Counted from the first letter of the stretch, positions 46,307-56,441 are shown. The stretch is 64,000 bases of DNA from Anaerolineaceae bacterium UBA5211 (GCA_002412595.1 DHVJ01000050.1:214-64213); one strand, 5' to 3'. Notes: generated by a model from the sequence alone, not told the origin. Numbers and translations are program-made.

Positions 46307-47095
46307 TTATTTAACCCACCTTTTTAATATATCACCTAAATTATTTGCCACCAAATCTGGTTGGAATGGTGAACCTTTCAGGTCTTCCCTTTTTGTCTCT
46401 CCCGATAACACTAAAATGGTTTTAATCCCAGCCATCCCCATGGCAATGTCTGTATATAGCCGATCGCCAATCATAGCTATCTGGCTCTTGGGAAAACCGG
46501 TCTTTTGCACCACCGCATCCACAATATGCACGTTGGGTTTTCCAATGATAACATCCGGCTTTCGTCCGGTGGAAGCCTCAATGAGCGCCATGAAGGAACC
46601 GATATCCGGGATAAACCCGTTCGGCACCGGGCAGTTTATATCCGGATGTGTGGCAATGTACGGTTTTCCTTCTCTTACTAAGTCACAAAAGGTGATTAGC
46701 TTTTCATAGGTCAGGCTGGTATCAAATCCCAATACCACAAAATCAGGATTCTCGTTTGTAAGCTTAAATCCGCTCCGTTCAAATTCATCTTGTAATGCTT
46801 TTGTGCCTACCAGGTAAACTTTCGCACCCGGCTTCTGCTTTTGCAGGTAAATCGTCGTAGCGGCGCCGGAGGTAAATATTTTCTCTTCGGGTACATCAAA
46901 CCCCAACTTCCGTATCTTTTCCGCGTATAAGCCGGCATGTTTGGATGAATTATTGGTCAGGAAGAGGTAGTCCAATCCGTTTTTATCCAGGTAATCCATG
47001 AAATCTAATGCACCGGGTAAAAGCTCATCCCCCAGGAAAAAGGTGCCGTCCATATCCAGTAAAAAGCATTGCATGTCATCCAGGAATGTCGTCAT
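46307..47095 (-). CDS. HAD-IIA (NagD-like) phosphatase, second copy
   Basis: 262 residues. Motif I is LLDMDGTFFLG (Asp14, Asp16), motif II LTNNSSKH, then the C2 cap, KPNVHIVDAV, and motif IV MIGDRLYTDIAMG. The layout is that of sugar or nucleotide monophosphate phosphatases. It has the same length as the HAD-IIA protein at 28308-29096, but its core motifs are closer to canonical NagD. It is convergent with tRNA-Gly, ending 5 nt after it. Confidence 0.9.
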   Translation of the reverse strand: MTTFLDDMQCFLLDMDGTFFLGDELLPGALDFMDYLDKNGLDYLFLTNNSSKHAGLYAEKIRKLGFDVPEEKIFTSGAATTIYLQKQKPGAKVYLVGTKALQDEFERSGFKLTNENPDFVVLGFDTSLTYEKLITFCDLVREGKPYIATHPDINCPVPNGFIPDIGSFMALIEASTGRKPDVIIGKPNVHIVDAVVQKTGFPKSQIAMIGDRLYTDIAMGMAGIKTILVLSGETKREDLKGSPFQPDLVANNLGDILKRWVK

Positions 47096-47228
47096 TGTGT
47101 ACCTGCCTTTAAAAAGTAAATCAGGACTTTCCTGACAATTCTAAACCATTTCAATTTATTTCAACTTTTTCCCTTGTGCCCCTTTATAATGAGGTTATAA
47201 AATATTTACCGTCACATGAGGCAGAATT

Positions 47229-49316
47229 TTGAAAAAGAGCATTCGTGGATTTTTAGCTGATCAATGGGAACATCCTTTTCGCTTGATTTTTTCTCTCCTG
47301 GCAGGTCTTTGTATAGGGATTTTAGTTTATATCTATCATTTTCAACTGCCTCTTTTTAGCGGAAGTCAAATTTTCGTCTGCCTGTTCATTGCAATTTGTA
47401 TGGCCATTCTGGTGGATATCTTCCTCGCCAGAATCACTTGCCCCATTTTCCAATTGAAAACGCGCAGGCTGCGCGCTGGTATCCTTTTCAGCACAGTCCT
47501 GGTCAGTTTGTTGCTCAGTCTTTCACTAGTTTTTACTGTCCCTCATATTTACCCACTCTACCCCGAACATACCCTGACCGTAAACCTCAACCTGGAAGAT
47601 ATGCCGTCGGACAGTGAAGGTATCTATTTTAGCCACCTTCAATTGGCCTATCGGGATGTCAGCTTCAATGAATTGGATATTTCCGGAGAATATCAGGTTA
47701 ATGAAGACTCAATCTATTTTTCCCCGGCACAAACCGCCAGTTTATCATGGCAGGGAATTACCGGAGAAGCAGCCGCCATCTATTTTCAATCCACCTCCGG
47801 GTCACATCCCATTGAGATCGTATGGGATGGACAAAGCCAGCTCGTAGATTTAGGTTCAAATGCGGAAATAGGCAAATTCAATCAGGAATTTTCTATTCTT
47901 TCCTACGAACGGCTCATCGTAAACCTGGCTGTCTTTCCCATCATCTTGCTGATTATTTTCGTCTTGTTCACCGGGATTTTAAGCCGTCATCCCTATGCCT
48001 ACATTCTTGTATTTGTTTGGTTGTTTGTTTACATCCTCTTCTGGCCCGGCATCATCGGCGACGTCAGCGTTTTGGCTGTGGATGAATTACGGCAAGGTCA
48101 TCCTACTGATTGGCATCCCATTATATTCACTTTATTGCTGTCATTCTGTATTAAGTTTTTCGCCTCGGCATCTTCCATGCTCATCGTCCAAATCCTGGCC
48201 TTGGCATTACTGGTTGGCAATGCTTTTTCATTCCTGAACCACAAAGGCGTCTCCAACAAAGCACTGATTCCAATCACTTGTGTACTGGCGCTGCTGCCCA
48301 CCAATTTCCTCTCCATCATCACCCTGACCAATGACATTCCATACAGTATCGTTCTGATGGGCTTGACTTACCTGGCATTTAGAATCGTACTGTCGAAGGG
48401 AAAATGGCTGGAAAGCAAATCTAATCTGCTCCTCTTAACAGCGGTTGCATCGCTGGCAATTCTTTTCCGTTACAACGGCATTCCCGCAGTTGGTTTCTTT
48501 TTCCTCTGTCTATTGATCATCTATCCAAAATTTTGGCGTAAGTCGCTGATCAGTCTTTCCATCGTTATTGCGGTCTGGCTTTTCGTCAGCGGCCCATTCT
48601 CAACACTCTTGAATGTGACCCACGACTCTCAGGGACATTTTGACAACATTCTCCTTCACCATATCAGCGCGCATGTCATTAACGGCACGCCCATGACCGC
48701 TGAAGAGTCCGCTTATCTGGACACACTGCTGCCGCTGGAAGAATGGAAGTATTCCTGCTGCTCAAATACGGCCATGTGGGCCAACGACGATTTCGACCGC
48801 GACGAATTTCATGCCAACTCAACCTTCAACCGTCAATTGGAATTATCGCTTCTCCAACGCAATCCTGGACTGGAAATATCGCATATGCTGTGTGCCAGCG
48901 ACATCGTTTGGAACGTCTCCGGCGGATGTGAAATCAAACATCCGTTTGTTGAAAAAATAAAAGGGAAATACTATTGGACCCGCAGTTATATTCCACAATA
49001 CCTGGAAAATTCTTTTTTACCGGGTTTGATCGACCCTATTTCAAGCTGGTTAATCAGTCTGGATGAAAAAGTCTTTTCTTCCGCGCTTCTTTGGCATCCC
49101 GCCTGGTACTTGTATGCCGCTATCCTTTGTACGATCATCTTCTCTTCAAAGATCAAATCCTGGCGGGGTTTACTGGTTCTTTCGCCAGCTTTGGGACAAT
49201 CGTTGTTTTTGCTTCTTTTCAACCGAGTCCAAAATTTCCGTTATCAATATTGCATCGTTCTGGTGGGTTTCCTCCTAATAGCAATTGCCTTTTATAAACC
49301 CAATTCGGAAGGATAA
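47229..49316 (+). CDS. Large polytopic membrane protein, GT-C glycosyltransferase-like
   Basis: 695 residues. The TTG start follows GAGG by 7 nt. Three N-terminal helices are followed by an extracytoplasmic beta-rich region (about 110-220). Many more helices follow, then a soluble-looking loop with Cys residues (SCCSNTAMW) around 515-580 and two further helices. The DELRQGHPTDWHP segment between early helices resembles the acidic/His loop of GT-C enzymes that use lipid-linked sugars. The family assignment is tentative and the substrate unknown. The next small gene starts 3 nt after its stop codon. Confidence 0.6.
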   Translation: MKKSIRGFLADQWEHPFRLIFSLLAGLCIGILVYIYHFQLPLFSGSQIFVCLFIAICMAILVDIFLARITCPIFQLKTRRLRAGILFSTVLVSLLLSLSLVFTVPHIYPLYPEHTLTVNLNLEDMPSDSEGIYFSHLQLAYRDVSFNELDISGEYQVNEDSIYFSPAQTASLSWQGITGEAAAIYFQSTSGSHPIEIVWDGQSQLVDLGSNAEIGKFNQEFSILSYERLIVNLAVFPIILLIIFVLFTGILSRHPYAYILVFVWLFVYILFWPGIIGDVSVLAVDELRQGHPTDWHPIIFTLLLSFCIKFFASASSMLIVQILALALLVGNAFSFLNHKGVSNKALIPITCVLALLPTNFLSIITLTNDIPYSIVLMGLTYLAFRIVLSKGKWLESKSNLLLLTAVASLAILFRYNGIPAVGFFFLCLLIIYPKFWRKSLISLSIVIAVWLFVSGPFSTLLNVTHDSQGHFDNILLHHISAHVINGTPMTAEESAYLDTLLPLEEWKYSCCSNTAMWANDDFDRDEFHANSTFNRQLELSLLQRNPGLEISHMLCASDIVWNVSGGCEIKHPFVEKIKGKYYWTRSYIPQYLENSFLPGLIDPISSWLISLDEKVFSSALLWHPAWYLYAAILCTIIFSSKIKSWRGLLVLSPALGQSLFLLLFNRVQNFRYQYCIVLVGFLLIAIAFYKPNSEG

Positions 49317-49318
49317 AA

Positions 49319-49540
49319 ATGTCAGTCGATCCTAAAAAATATAATAAACAAACCAGATTCCGTTTGATTCTTTGGTTTGTTATTCTGCTTTTTACGCTTG
49401 GCTTGGGCATGATTTGGTTAATCTACGGGAAGAATGCTGCCCTGTTAGGGCTTCTTTGTCTTCTCGGAATGGCCATTCCGGTCGGGTTGATCGCATTGGT
49501 CATGCTTGGTCTGGATAAAATTGTTAAGAAGGACCAATAA
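49319..49540 (+). CDS. Small membrane protein with two helices
   Basis: 73 residues. Hydrophobic helices lie near 14-35 (LILWFVILLFTLGLGMIWLI) and 38-62 (LLGLLCLLGMAIPVGLIALVML), with Lys-rich ends. It begins just after the preceding gene's stop with GGAAGGAT as ribosome-binding site, so it is translated with it. No family was recognised. Confidence 0.65.
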   Translation: MSVDPKKYNKQTRFRLILWFVILLFTLGLGMIWLIYGKNAALLGLLCLLGMAIPVGLIALVMLGLDKIVKKDQ

Positions 49541-49671
49541 CCTTTATTTAAATAGACTTTTCCTTTTTATTTGGGGGATTTTCAAGCAAAATTTAATTCA
49601 TTAATGATATAGTATTGAATGTAAATTGTATAAATATTTTTCATCGCAGCATGAGGGACTGATAATTAAGC

Positions 49672-51285
49672 ATGAAGATACCTGATTTACTCACCATCGA
49701 GAATTTGAATTTTCGTTATCTGATCCGCGAAGAACCCGCCTTGACGAATATCAGTTTATCCTTCTCATCTGGCGAAGTTGCTTTGATTGCCGGAGCTAGC
49801 GGTTGCGGAAAAACCACGCTCATCCGTTGCATCAATGGTCTTATCCCGCATAGTTATCGCGGCGTAAAAAGCGGCCGGATTATGGCAGACGGCAAGGATT
49901 TGGCACAACTAAAGCTGGCAGAAATCTCACAGATGATCGGAACCGTCTTACAGGACCCCGAGAGACAAATCCTTGGAACCAAAGTCATCAACGAAGTCGC
50001 GTTCGGATTAGAGAATCTTGGCTTTAATCGTCAAGAGATTTTAGAAAGGGTGGATGAATCGCTGGCACGCTTGAAGATTTCTGACTTGCGCGACCGTGAC
50101 ACTTTCAGCCTATCCGGCGGTGAAAAGCAGAAAGTAGCCCTGGCAGGGGTGTTAGCCATGCGTCCCCGCATTTTACTATTGGACGAACCCCTGGCTTCCC
50201 TGGACCCGGCCAGTGCAGAAGAAACACTCGCAATTTTGCGTATCCTGGCAGATGAAGGCATGGCGATCTTGTTGGTGGAACATCGGGTGGAAGATGTACT
50301 AAAGATTCACCCCGAGCAAGTCGTTTTCATGTCCAATGGAGAAGTCCGTTATCAGGGTAACGCGGAAGATTTGGATGAATCCATTAATTATCGGGATGTG
50401 AAACTCCCCGCGCCCATGATTATCGAGCGCGCCCGAAACCAGAAGCCCGCAGTCTCCTTTCCTGTTTTTGAGCTGCCAGCCTCAAATCGAGAATCCCTTG
50501 TCAGTTTTGTAGATGTTGAATTTAACTATGAAGAGGGAGTACCGATCCTGCACGGCATTTCTTTGGACATCCATCAGGGCGATGTGATTGCCGTTTTGGG
50601 ACCAAACGGTGCCGGCAAAACCACACTTGTGAAACATGCCATTGGCTTGCTCAAACCCAAAGCTGGTCAGGTACTGATTGGCGGCCAAGACACCTGTAAG
50701 ATGAGTGTGGCTGAAATTGCTCAAACCCTTGGATATGTCTTTCAAAGTCCCAGTCATATGTTATTCGCTCCCACCGTTGAGGAGGAATTATCTTTTGGCC
50801 CGCAAAATTTAGGTCACAACAAAGATAGTATTACGAAGGAGGTGAAAGAAGCTATTGATATTGTGAATCTCTCAGGAATGGAGCAAATTCCGCCGTTGTC
50901 CTTATCCTTTGGACAACAAAAGCGCGTCAGCATTGCCGCAGTACTTGCCATGCGCTCCAAAATATTGGTCATGGATGAACCTTCCGCAGGGCAGGATTAT
51001 CGCAATTACATTGACTTCATGGATGCCATTCTGCAGCTGCCTAATTTTGACGCCATTCTTTTCATCACGCATGATATTGATCTGGCAGTCATCTACGCGA
51101 ACCGCATCCTGATGGTCAATAATGGACAGCTGGTTGCCGATGGGAAACCGCAGGATATCTTGAAAGACTATGACCATCTACACAAAAACAGGTTGGTACC
51201 CACATCCCTGCTGGATGTAAATTTGAAATATTTGGGAAAAACTGGCCGGTTCATGCGCGCAGAACAATTAGCCCAGGTGCTTTAG
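49672..51285 (+). CDS. ECF transporter energising ATPase, fused EcfA-EcfA
   Basis: 537 residues with two ABC ATPase domains in one chain. Domain 1 has Walker A GASGCGKTT (41-49), signature LSGGEKQKVALAG and Walker B LLLDEPLASLD. Domain 2 has Walker A GPNGAGKTT (about 310), a degenerate signature LSFGQQKRVS and Walker B LVMDEPSAGQD. It powers uptake of a vitamin or metal through the S and T components encoded next. The usual separate EcfA and EcfA' genes are joined here. Confidence 0.92.
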   Translation: MKIPDLLTIENLNFRYLIREEPALTNISLSFSSGEVALIAGASGCGKTTLIRCINGLIPHSYRGVKSGRIMADGKDLAQLKLAEISQMIGTVLQDPERQILGTKVINEVAFGLENLGFNRQEILERVDESLARLKISDLRDRDTFSLSGGEKQKVALAGVLAMRPRILLLDEPLASLDPASAEETLAILRILADEGMAILLVEHRVEDVLKIHPEQVVFMSNGEVRYQGNAEDLDESINYRDVKLPAPMIIERARNQKPAVSFPVFELPASNRESLVSFVDVEFNYEEGVPILHGISLDIHQGDVIAVLGPNGAGKTTLVKHAIGLLKPKAGQVLIGGQDTCKMSVAEIAQTLGYVFQSPSHMLFAPTVEEELSFGPQNLGHNKDSITKEVKEAIDIVNLSGMEQIPPLSLSFGQQKRVSIAAVLAMRSKILVMDEPSAGQDYRNYIDFMDAILQLPNFDAILFITHDIDLAVIYANRILMVNNGQLVADGKPQDILKDYDHLHKNRLVPTSLLDVNLKYLGKTGRFMRAEQLAQVL

Positions 51286-51367
51286 TATTGTCCGAGGAGA
51301 TTCATCTAAGGTTGGCAGCCTTGATGATCGGGAGTAATACGAATTGTCTAATTATGATGGAGGAAAA

Positions 51368-52300
51368 ATGAAAAACAAAACTTTATCGATTTTTCTCGCT
51401 CTCGTTGCAGTTGTTGTAGTCTTTTTTGCGATCTGGCAAATTGGTAAACTAATCAACCCGGACCTGGATTTGGATGAAACCGCTCTCCTGCGCTTCGTCT
51501 TTGTCGGCGTAGGTTTGCTGATAGCCTTTTTGGTATATCTGGCAACCAGCAAGCACAAGATGTGGGAAGTTGGCACGCGTGAAGTGGTTTACATGGCCAT
51601 CGGTGCAGCATTGTACGCTATCTTTTCTTATCTCTTCAACGGCACTGTATTCGTAGTGCCGTCCGTCAGCCAGGTGTCACTGCGCCCCGCTATTGCCATT
51701 CCGATGTTCTTCGGCTATGCCTTTGGACCTGTGGTTGGACTTTTCACCGGTGCAGTCGGCAACATGTTCGGCGACGCGCTAACCGGCTTTGGCTTATCCC
51801 CGCAGTGGAGTGTTGGCAATGGGCTGGTCGGTTTTATTGCCGGCCTTTCATGGTTATTCAGCGATAAAAAGAAAGGCATCAATACAGTTTTGATCATCAG
51901 TGCTGTTTTAACAGCACTGGCTACTGCTTTTTACCTGATGAACGCTAACCAAAGCAACACGCTATTCTATGATGTGGAAAACAACATATTCGGCGACGCG
52001 CAGATTTCCATATTTGCCGGTATTTCAATCGCTATCGGCTTTATCCTGGTGCTGTTGGTTCGGTTTGTATTCGGTAAAAATATCGATGTTGCGGCCGCGG
52101 TTACCTGGTCTATGCTGGGCAACCTGATCGGCATGGGCTTTGCGGCATTATCCGACATTTGGATCAATGGCTATTCTCTTGCTATTGCCATTGTAGGTGA
52201 ATTTATCCCCTCGGCCGGCCCCAACCTGATTTTTGCTGCCATCCTGGTACCACTGTTGGTTAGTGCCTTCAGTGCCAGCCGCCGCCAAACAGGTCGTTAA
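51368..52300 (+). CDS. ECF transporter substrate-binding S component
   Basis: 310 residues from the ATG at 51368 (GGAGG 5 nt upstream). Two extra N-terminal helices precede a six-helix S-component core with VVYMAIGAALYAIFSYLF, RPAIAIPMFFGYAFGPVVGLFTGAVGNMFGDAL and a late helix region. The RPA...GP..G...G..G....D motif is typical of ECF S proteins. The extended length (usual about 180-200) is notable. The substrate (vitamin, purine or similar) cannot be told, and I see no known riboswitch upstream. Confidence 0.82.
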   Translation: MKNKTLSIFLALVAVVVVFFAIWQIGKLINPDLDLDETALLRFVFVGVGLLIAFLVYLATSKHKMWEVGTREVVYMAIGAALYAIFSYLFNGTVFVVPSVSQVSLRPAIAIPMFFGYAFGPVVGLFTGAVGNMFGDALTGFGLSPQWSVGNGLVGFIAGLSWLFSDKKKGINTVLIISAVLTALATAFYLMNANQSNTLFYDVENNIFGDAQISIFAGISIAIGFILVLLVRFVFGKNIDVAAAVTWSMLGNLIGMGFAALSDIWINGYSLAIAIVGEFIPSAGPNLIFAAILVPLLVSAFSASRRQTGR

Positions 52301-52312
52301 TTTTGTTCTTTT

Positions 52313-52347
52313 GGATTGGGCTGTCTGTTTAATGGACAGTCCAATCT
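52313..52347 (+). other. Strong hairpin between S and T component genes
   Basis: GATTGGGCTGTC pairs with GACAGTCCAATC (12 bp with one G-U), 9-nt loop. No T-run follows, so it is not a classical terminator; it may stabilise the mRNA or set the S:T ratio. Confidence 0.55.
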
Positions 52348-52381
52348 AAAATAGAAAAACATCAAGTAGGAAAGAAACGTT

Positions 52382-53242
52382 ATGCTTGTCACCTGGCGCT
52401 ATCAAGAGCGTAAATCCATCATCCAATACTTCGACCCGCGAGCCTGGATCATCTTTTATATCTGCTTCATCGCTTCCACAGTCTTTTTTTGGGACCTTCG
52501 TTTCCTAAGTTTCTTCTTCTTCGTGGCGCTTTTGGTCGCTATCACTTCAGGCATCCGTTGGAAAGAGATGCGCCGCGGGTGGCTTTTCATTGGCGCCTTC
52601 ATTATCTTTTTCTCCCTGCTCACTTTCCTCACCGGCCGTGGCAGTATGGAGTTATATACGACTGAACATCTCATCCGCAATATCAATTTGCCATTTTCTG
52701 TTTTTGGCTGGCAGCCTATGCTGAAAATCACCTGGGAAAAGACTTTTTACGCGTTCAGCATGATCTTGCGGGTATTCAGCCTGGCCAGCATGACCATTTT
52801 ACTTCCCTACTCGCTCGACCCCGCTCTTTATGGCATCATCTTTAAAGGCTTGGGGCTTCCGGATAAATTTGCCTATGGCATGGACCTGACCATGCGCTTC
52901 ATCCCCACTTTCGGCCGCGATTTCCAATTAACCATGGACGCCCAAAAAGCGCGCGGATATGAACTGGAAAAGATCAATGGCGGACTTTTCAAACAGGTGC
53001 GGAAACTAGCCCCATTAATGGTTCCCGTAACCATTCATGCCATCGCCGGCAGTGAAGACATTATCGATGCCATGGATCTGCGCGCGTTTGGTATCGGGAT
53101 CCGCACCTGGATACAGGAACTTCACTACCACAAACGAGATTATTGGCTGATCGCTTTCAGCATTCTGATGCTGCTGTTGGTTATCGCTTTATCCCTCTTT
53201 GGAATTGGCAAATTTTGGGTACCGGCTTCTTTGATCGTTTAA
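52382..53242 (+). CDS. ECF transporter transmembrane T component
   Basis: 286 residues with about five transmembrane helices. The two cytoplasmic coupling helices carry the family A-R-G type motifs: AQKARGYE near 200 and DLRAFGIG near 230. They contact the ATPase. It completes the A-A, S, T set of the transporter. Confidence 0.9.
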   Translation: MLVTWRYQERKSIIQYFDPRAWIIFYICFIASTVFFWDLRFLSFFFFVALLVAITSGIRWKEMRRGWLFIGAFIIFFSLLTFLTGRGSMELYTTEHLIRNINLPFSVFGWQPMLKITWEKTFYAFSMILRVFSLASMTILLPYSLDPALYGIIFKGLGLPDKFAYGMDLTMRFIPTFGRDFQLTMDAQKARGYELEKINGGLFKQVRKLAPLMVPVTIHAIAGSEDIIDAMDLRAFGIGIRTWIQELHYHKRDYWLIAFSILMLLLVIALSLFGIGKFWVPASLIV

Positions 53243-53349
53243 GTCCGCGGAAAACCTACCCGAAGTCCACCACCCGCTCTCAGGTTATCTAATCTTTGTT
53301 TTTTTGTCTATCAGCTTCCAATTTTAAAGATGCCGGATTAGAATCTGAT

Positions 53350-54894
53350 ATGATTACAGCTATGCAAAAAATCCTCAAAAATGACCTGGTTTTAATCTTA
53401 ATCCTCATTCTTGTGGCTGTCGGGGTACAGTTCTTTTTTTTGAATCCGCCCATCCTCAGCGACCAAATGGAATATTACATCACGGCGGTTCGTTTTCCCC
53501 ATCTGCCGGATAATCCTAATATAGGCAGTATGCGCATCGGTTTGGAATTGCCTGTTGCGGTGCTTTACCGTATATTTGGCTCTTCGGAAGTCGCTTATTA
53601 CACTATTCCAATTTTGTCCGCAGCATTGCTTTCTGTAAGCATTTATTTAATAAGTAAGAGGCTCTTTTCACGCCGGGTTGGCTTTTTTGCGGGGATTTGG
53701 GTCATTTTTATCCCTAACCTGATCCAGGATGCCGGCCATTTACTTCCCGACCTGCCTGCCACAGCCTGCTCAGCCGCAGCTTTCGCAGTATTATTTACCT
53801 ATTTTGGCGATAAAGTTCACCAGCGTAAATTTTCATCCAAAGCCAGCATATCCATGTTCATCCTTGCCGGTCTGTTGTTCGGTTGGTCTTACCTGGTCAA
53901 AGAATATCTGGCTATCCTGTTCCTACTGATCCCGCTTGTTTTCTGGATGTTGGAAATCCCTTACCGTTATTTAATCCCTGTAGCCATCAGTATGCTGTTG
54001 ATGTATGGCATTGAGATAGCCGTTGGCGTAATTTATTATCATAACCCGCTCATCCGCTTCCTAGCTGCCAGCCCAAGAGAAACTACCGGTGAGATCCAAA
54101 AAGATGTTGGCCGCATTGTTAACTATTTCGCCCTGTTGCTCATCAAAGACGGTGGTGAAGGCATTCTGGCATTCATGGGATTGGGTGTTTTGAACAGTAT
54201 GGTCAAATCTTTCAAAAAAGAGAAAAACCACATATTTTTGTTGACCTGGATTTTACTGATTTACGTTTTGTTCACCATTGCCGGTTTACTCCCAGTTATT
54301 TTCAACTGGGAAGGTATTGTTCTGCTCAGGCTTCACAAGTTCCGTTATTGGGTTCCAATACTCCCGCCTTTGGTGATAGGCGCCGTTGCCATGCTGGATT
54401 CTGTTTTTGTTTGGCTAAAGAGCAAATTACCGGCCTGGAAATTTTCTGAAAATATTTTTGTCCCTCTCTTCTTGGTTTTGTTCCTTTCGCTGTCCTCCAT
54501 TCGTGGAATCGCCACAATAAAGGATGATCCGGATTTCATCCGAAACGGCGCGGACCATTACCTGGAGCTGCGCGCCTATCTAGAAACGCATGATAACCCG
54601 GATGACACCATCTGGATTGATCGCGACAACAAACGCGCCTTTGAACGAGTACTGCCCATGTACATTCGCGGCCCCTTCGGCCGGTTGATTTGGCATGGCC
54701 AAACTAAATACATCAATACCGATAACTTATATTTACGTGCAGATGAAATCGATCAGGGCTACATTATCATCGATCGTGATTTTATGAACCCGGATTTGTA
54801 CACAGTACCGGATTACCTTTATTACCCACCGGAAGACTGGCAGCTGGTTTTTGAAAGTGAAAACAAGAAAATCGCCCTTTTCAAAGTGGATTGA
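53350..54894 (+). CDS. GT-C-type membrane glycosyltransferase (ArnT/PMT-like)
   Basis: 514 residues from the ATG at 53350 (an upstream in-frame TTG is also possible). The first transmembrane helix is followed by a loop with SDQMEYYITA, whose Asp is the likely catalytic base of GT-C enzymes. A dozen helices follow, and then a C-terminal extracytoplasmic domain (about 400-514). Enzymes of this kind transfer a sugar from a lipid carrier to proteins or glycolipids outside the membrane. The target is unknown. A GT2 gene that could make the lipid-linked sugar follows. Confidence 0.72.
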   Translation: MITAMQKILKNDLVLILILILVAVGVQFFFLNPPILSDQMEYYITAVRFPHLPDNPNIGSMRIGLELPVAVLYRIFGSSEVAYYTIPILSAALLSVSIYLISKRLFSRRVGFFAGIWVIFIPNLIQDAGHLLPDLPATACSAAAFAVLFTYFGDKVHQRKFSSKASISMFILAGLLFGWSYLVKEYLAILFLLIPLVFWMLEIPYRYLIPVAISMLLMYGIEIAVGVIYYHNPLIRFLAASPRETTGEIQKDVGRIVNYFALLLIKDGGEGILAFMGLGVLNSMVKSFKKEKNHIFLLTWILLIYVLFTIAGLLPVIFNWEGIVLLRLHKFRYWVPILPPLVIGAVAMLDSVFVWLKSKLPAWKFSENIFVPLFLVLFLSLSSIRGIATIKDDPDFIRNGADHYLELRAYLETHDNPDDTIWIDRDNKRAFERVLPMYIRGPFGRLIWHGQTKYINTDNLYLRADEIDQGYIIIDRDFMNPDLYTVPDYLYYPPEDWQLVFESENKKIALFKVD

Positions 54895-54987
54895 CCATTT
54901 ACGCGTTTTATTAACTCACGTTTGGTTTTTTTATTGCGCTTCAAGCTTGCTTATAAGATAATAGGAAGTAATTACATCTGGAAATTT

Positions 54988-55941
54988 ATGGATAAGAAAA
55001 TGAAGCTGTTGGTATATATCCCTGCCCTGAATGAAGAAGAGAACATCGCCTGCGTAATTGAACAGATCCCGGCTTCAATAAGCGGCATTGACATTGTAAA
55101 TTGTCTCGTGGTGGATGATGGCAGTACCGATCGCACCGCGGAAGTTTCCCGTCAAAGCGGCGCCCAGGTAGTCAGTCACGGCCACAACCAGGGTGTAGGC
55201 ATGGCCTTTCAATCCGCTGTCCAATTTGCCTGGGATCATGAATATGATATTTTGGTCGGTATTGATGCGGATGGCCAGTTTGATCCGGCTGAAATCCCGG
55301 ATATCATCCAACCGCTGCTCCAAAACCAGGCTGACATGGTAATTGGCAGCCGCTTCACCCAGGGCCGCCCGCAATATATGCCACCCATCAAATATCGGGG
55401 AAATAAAATGGTTGCTTCATTGGTTAGTTCGATCAGCGATCAGAAATTTCAGGATGTCTCCTGCGGCTTCCGCGCCTACAACCGCGAAGCACTTCTGCGT
55501 TTGAATGTTTTTGAGAAATTTACCTACACGCATGAAAGCATTTTATCGTTGGTCTATCAAGGTATGCGCGTAACGGAAATGCCCATCAGTATTCGCTATT
55601 ATCCTGAACGTAAATCCAGAGTAGCTGGATCAATCTCCAATTACGCATCTAAAACCAGCCGTATCATCCTGCGGGTTTTGCTGGACTATCGTCCCCTGCG
55701 CGTATTCGGTACCCTCGGCTCAATTTTCTTCGTAATCGGGATCGCTTTTGAAGTTTTCCTTTTTATTTTTTACCTGATCAACCATTCCTTCACGCCATAT
55801 AAATCAGCCGGTTTTATCGGCCTGGGTTTTATCATTTTTGGTATGTTGATCTTCATTATCGCTTTAGTGGCGGAGATGTTAAATCGTCTGCGCCTGAACC
55901 AGGATCGTTTGATGATTGAATTGAAAAGACGTCGTTTTTGA
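54988..55941 (+). CDS. Family 2 glycosyltransferase (dolichol-phosphate-sugar-synthase-like)
   Basis: 317 residues from the ATG at 54988. The GT-A catalytic domain has IPALNEEENI, VVDDGSTDRT, the metal-binding DADGQFDP and GSRF. Two C-terminal transmembrane helices follow (about 235-260 and 270-300). Such enzymes make a polyprenyl-phosphate sugar for membrane GT-C enzymes, fitting the gene just upstream. Confidence 0.88.
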   Translation: MDKKMKLLVYIPALNEEENIACVIEQIPASISGIDIVNCLVVDDGSTDRTAEVSRQSGAQVVSHGHNQGVGMAFQSAVQFAWDHEYDILVGIDADGQFDPAEIPDIIQPLLQNQADMVIGSRFTQGRPQYMPPIKYRGNKMVASLVSSISDQKFQDVSCGFRAYNREALLRLNVFEKFTYTHESILSLVYQGMRVTEMPISIRYYPERKSRVAGSISNYASKTSRIILRVLLDYRPLRVFGTLGSIFFVIGIAFEVFLFIFYLINHSFTPYKSAGFIGLGFIIFGMLIFIIALVAEMLNRLRLNQDRLMIELKRRRF

Positions 55942-56400
55942 TTGTGAGTACCAGACAGCAATTGTATTTTCTAGATGAACGCAATAAGCCTTTTATATTG
56001 CTACAAGTAATATGAATTTAATTTCCGTTCTTTACTGGTAAATAGTTATTTGTTCATATACTCTCGATACTGAATCTTAGGCAAGCAAGTATCCATTCCC
56101 ATTCTTTCCTTACTATAACACTTATTAAATGTTCACTGTTGAAAAATATTCTATTAATTTATCGTGGAAAGTTAAGAGAATGCTAACTCACGGAATGGAA
56201 ACAATTAGCCGTTAGAAAAGAAATAGCTCAATTAATTACCCCGTTCAATAATTTCAGTTCTAAAGCATTGTTATTTATTCGCTTGTTATATGAACAAATC
56301 CTCTTCGATTTAATAATTTTGATTACAATTTATTAATGTCAGTATTCTGATGGATTCAAAGTCCAATTATTTATATTATTAGCGTATAATTTCGCTTTGT
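55942..56400. other. AT-rich intergenic stretch without recognisable features
   Basis: About 460 nt with no sizeable reading frame, no inverted repeats of an insertion sequence, and no RNA I can name. It precedes the riboswitch-controlled locus. Confidence 0.5.
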
Positions 56401-56406
56401 ACTAGG

Positions 56407-56441
56407 TTGACGTTATGTCAATCTTTTACCAAGAGTATAGA
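56407..56441 (+). promoter_or_regulatory. Possible promoter with overlapping dyad TTGAC-N5-GTCAA
   Basis: TTGAC (56407-56411) and GTCAA (56417-56421) form an inverted repeat. A TATAGA at 56436-56441 would be the -10 box of the riboswitch transcript. Its -35 region would lie inside the dyad, which could then be an operator. Evidence is positional only. Confidence 0.35.

Noticed and set aside
52313..52347. Hairpin between ECF S and T genes as a transcription terminator
   Set aside because: No T-run follows, and it would split a functional transporter operon.
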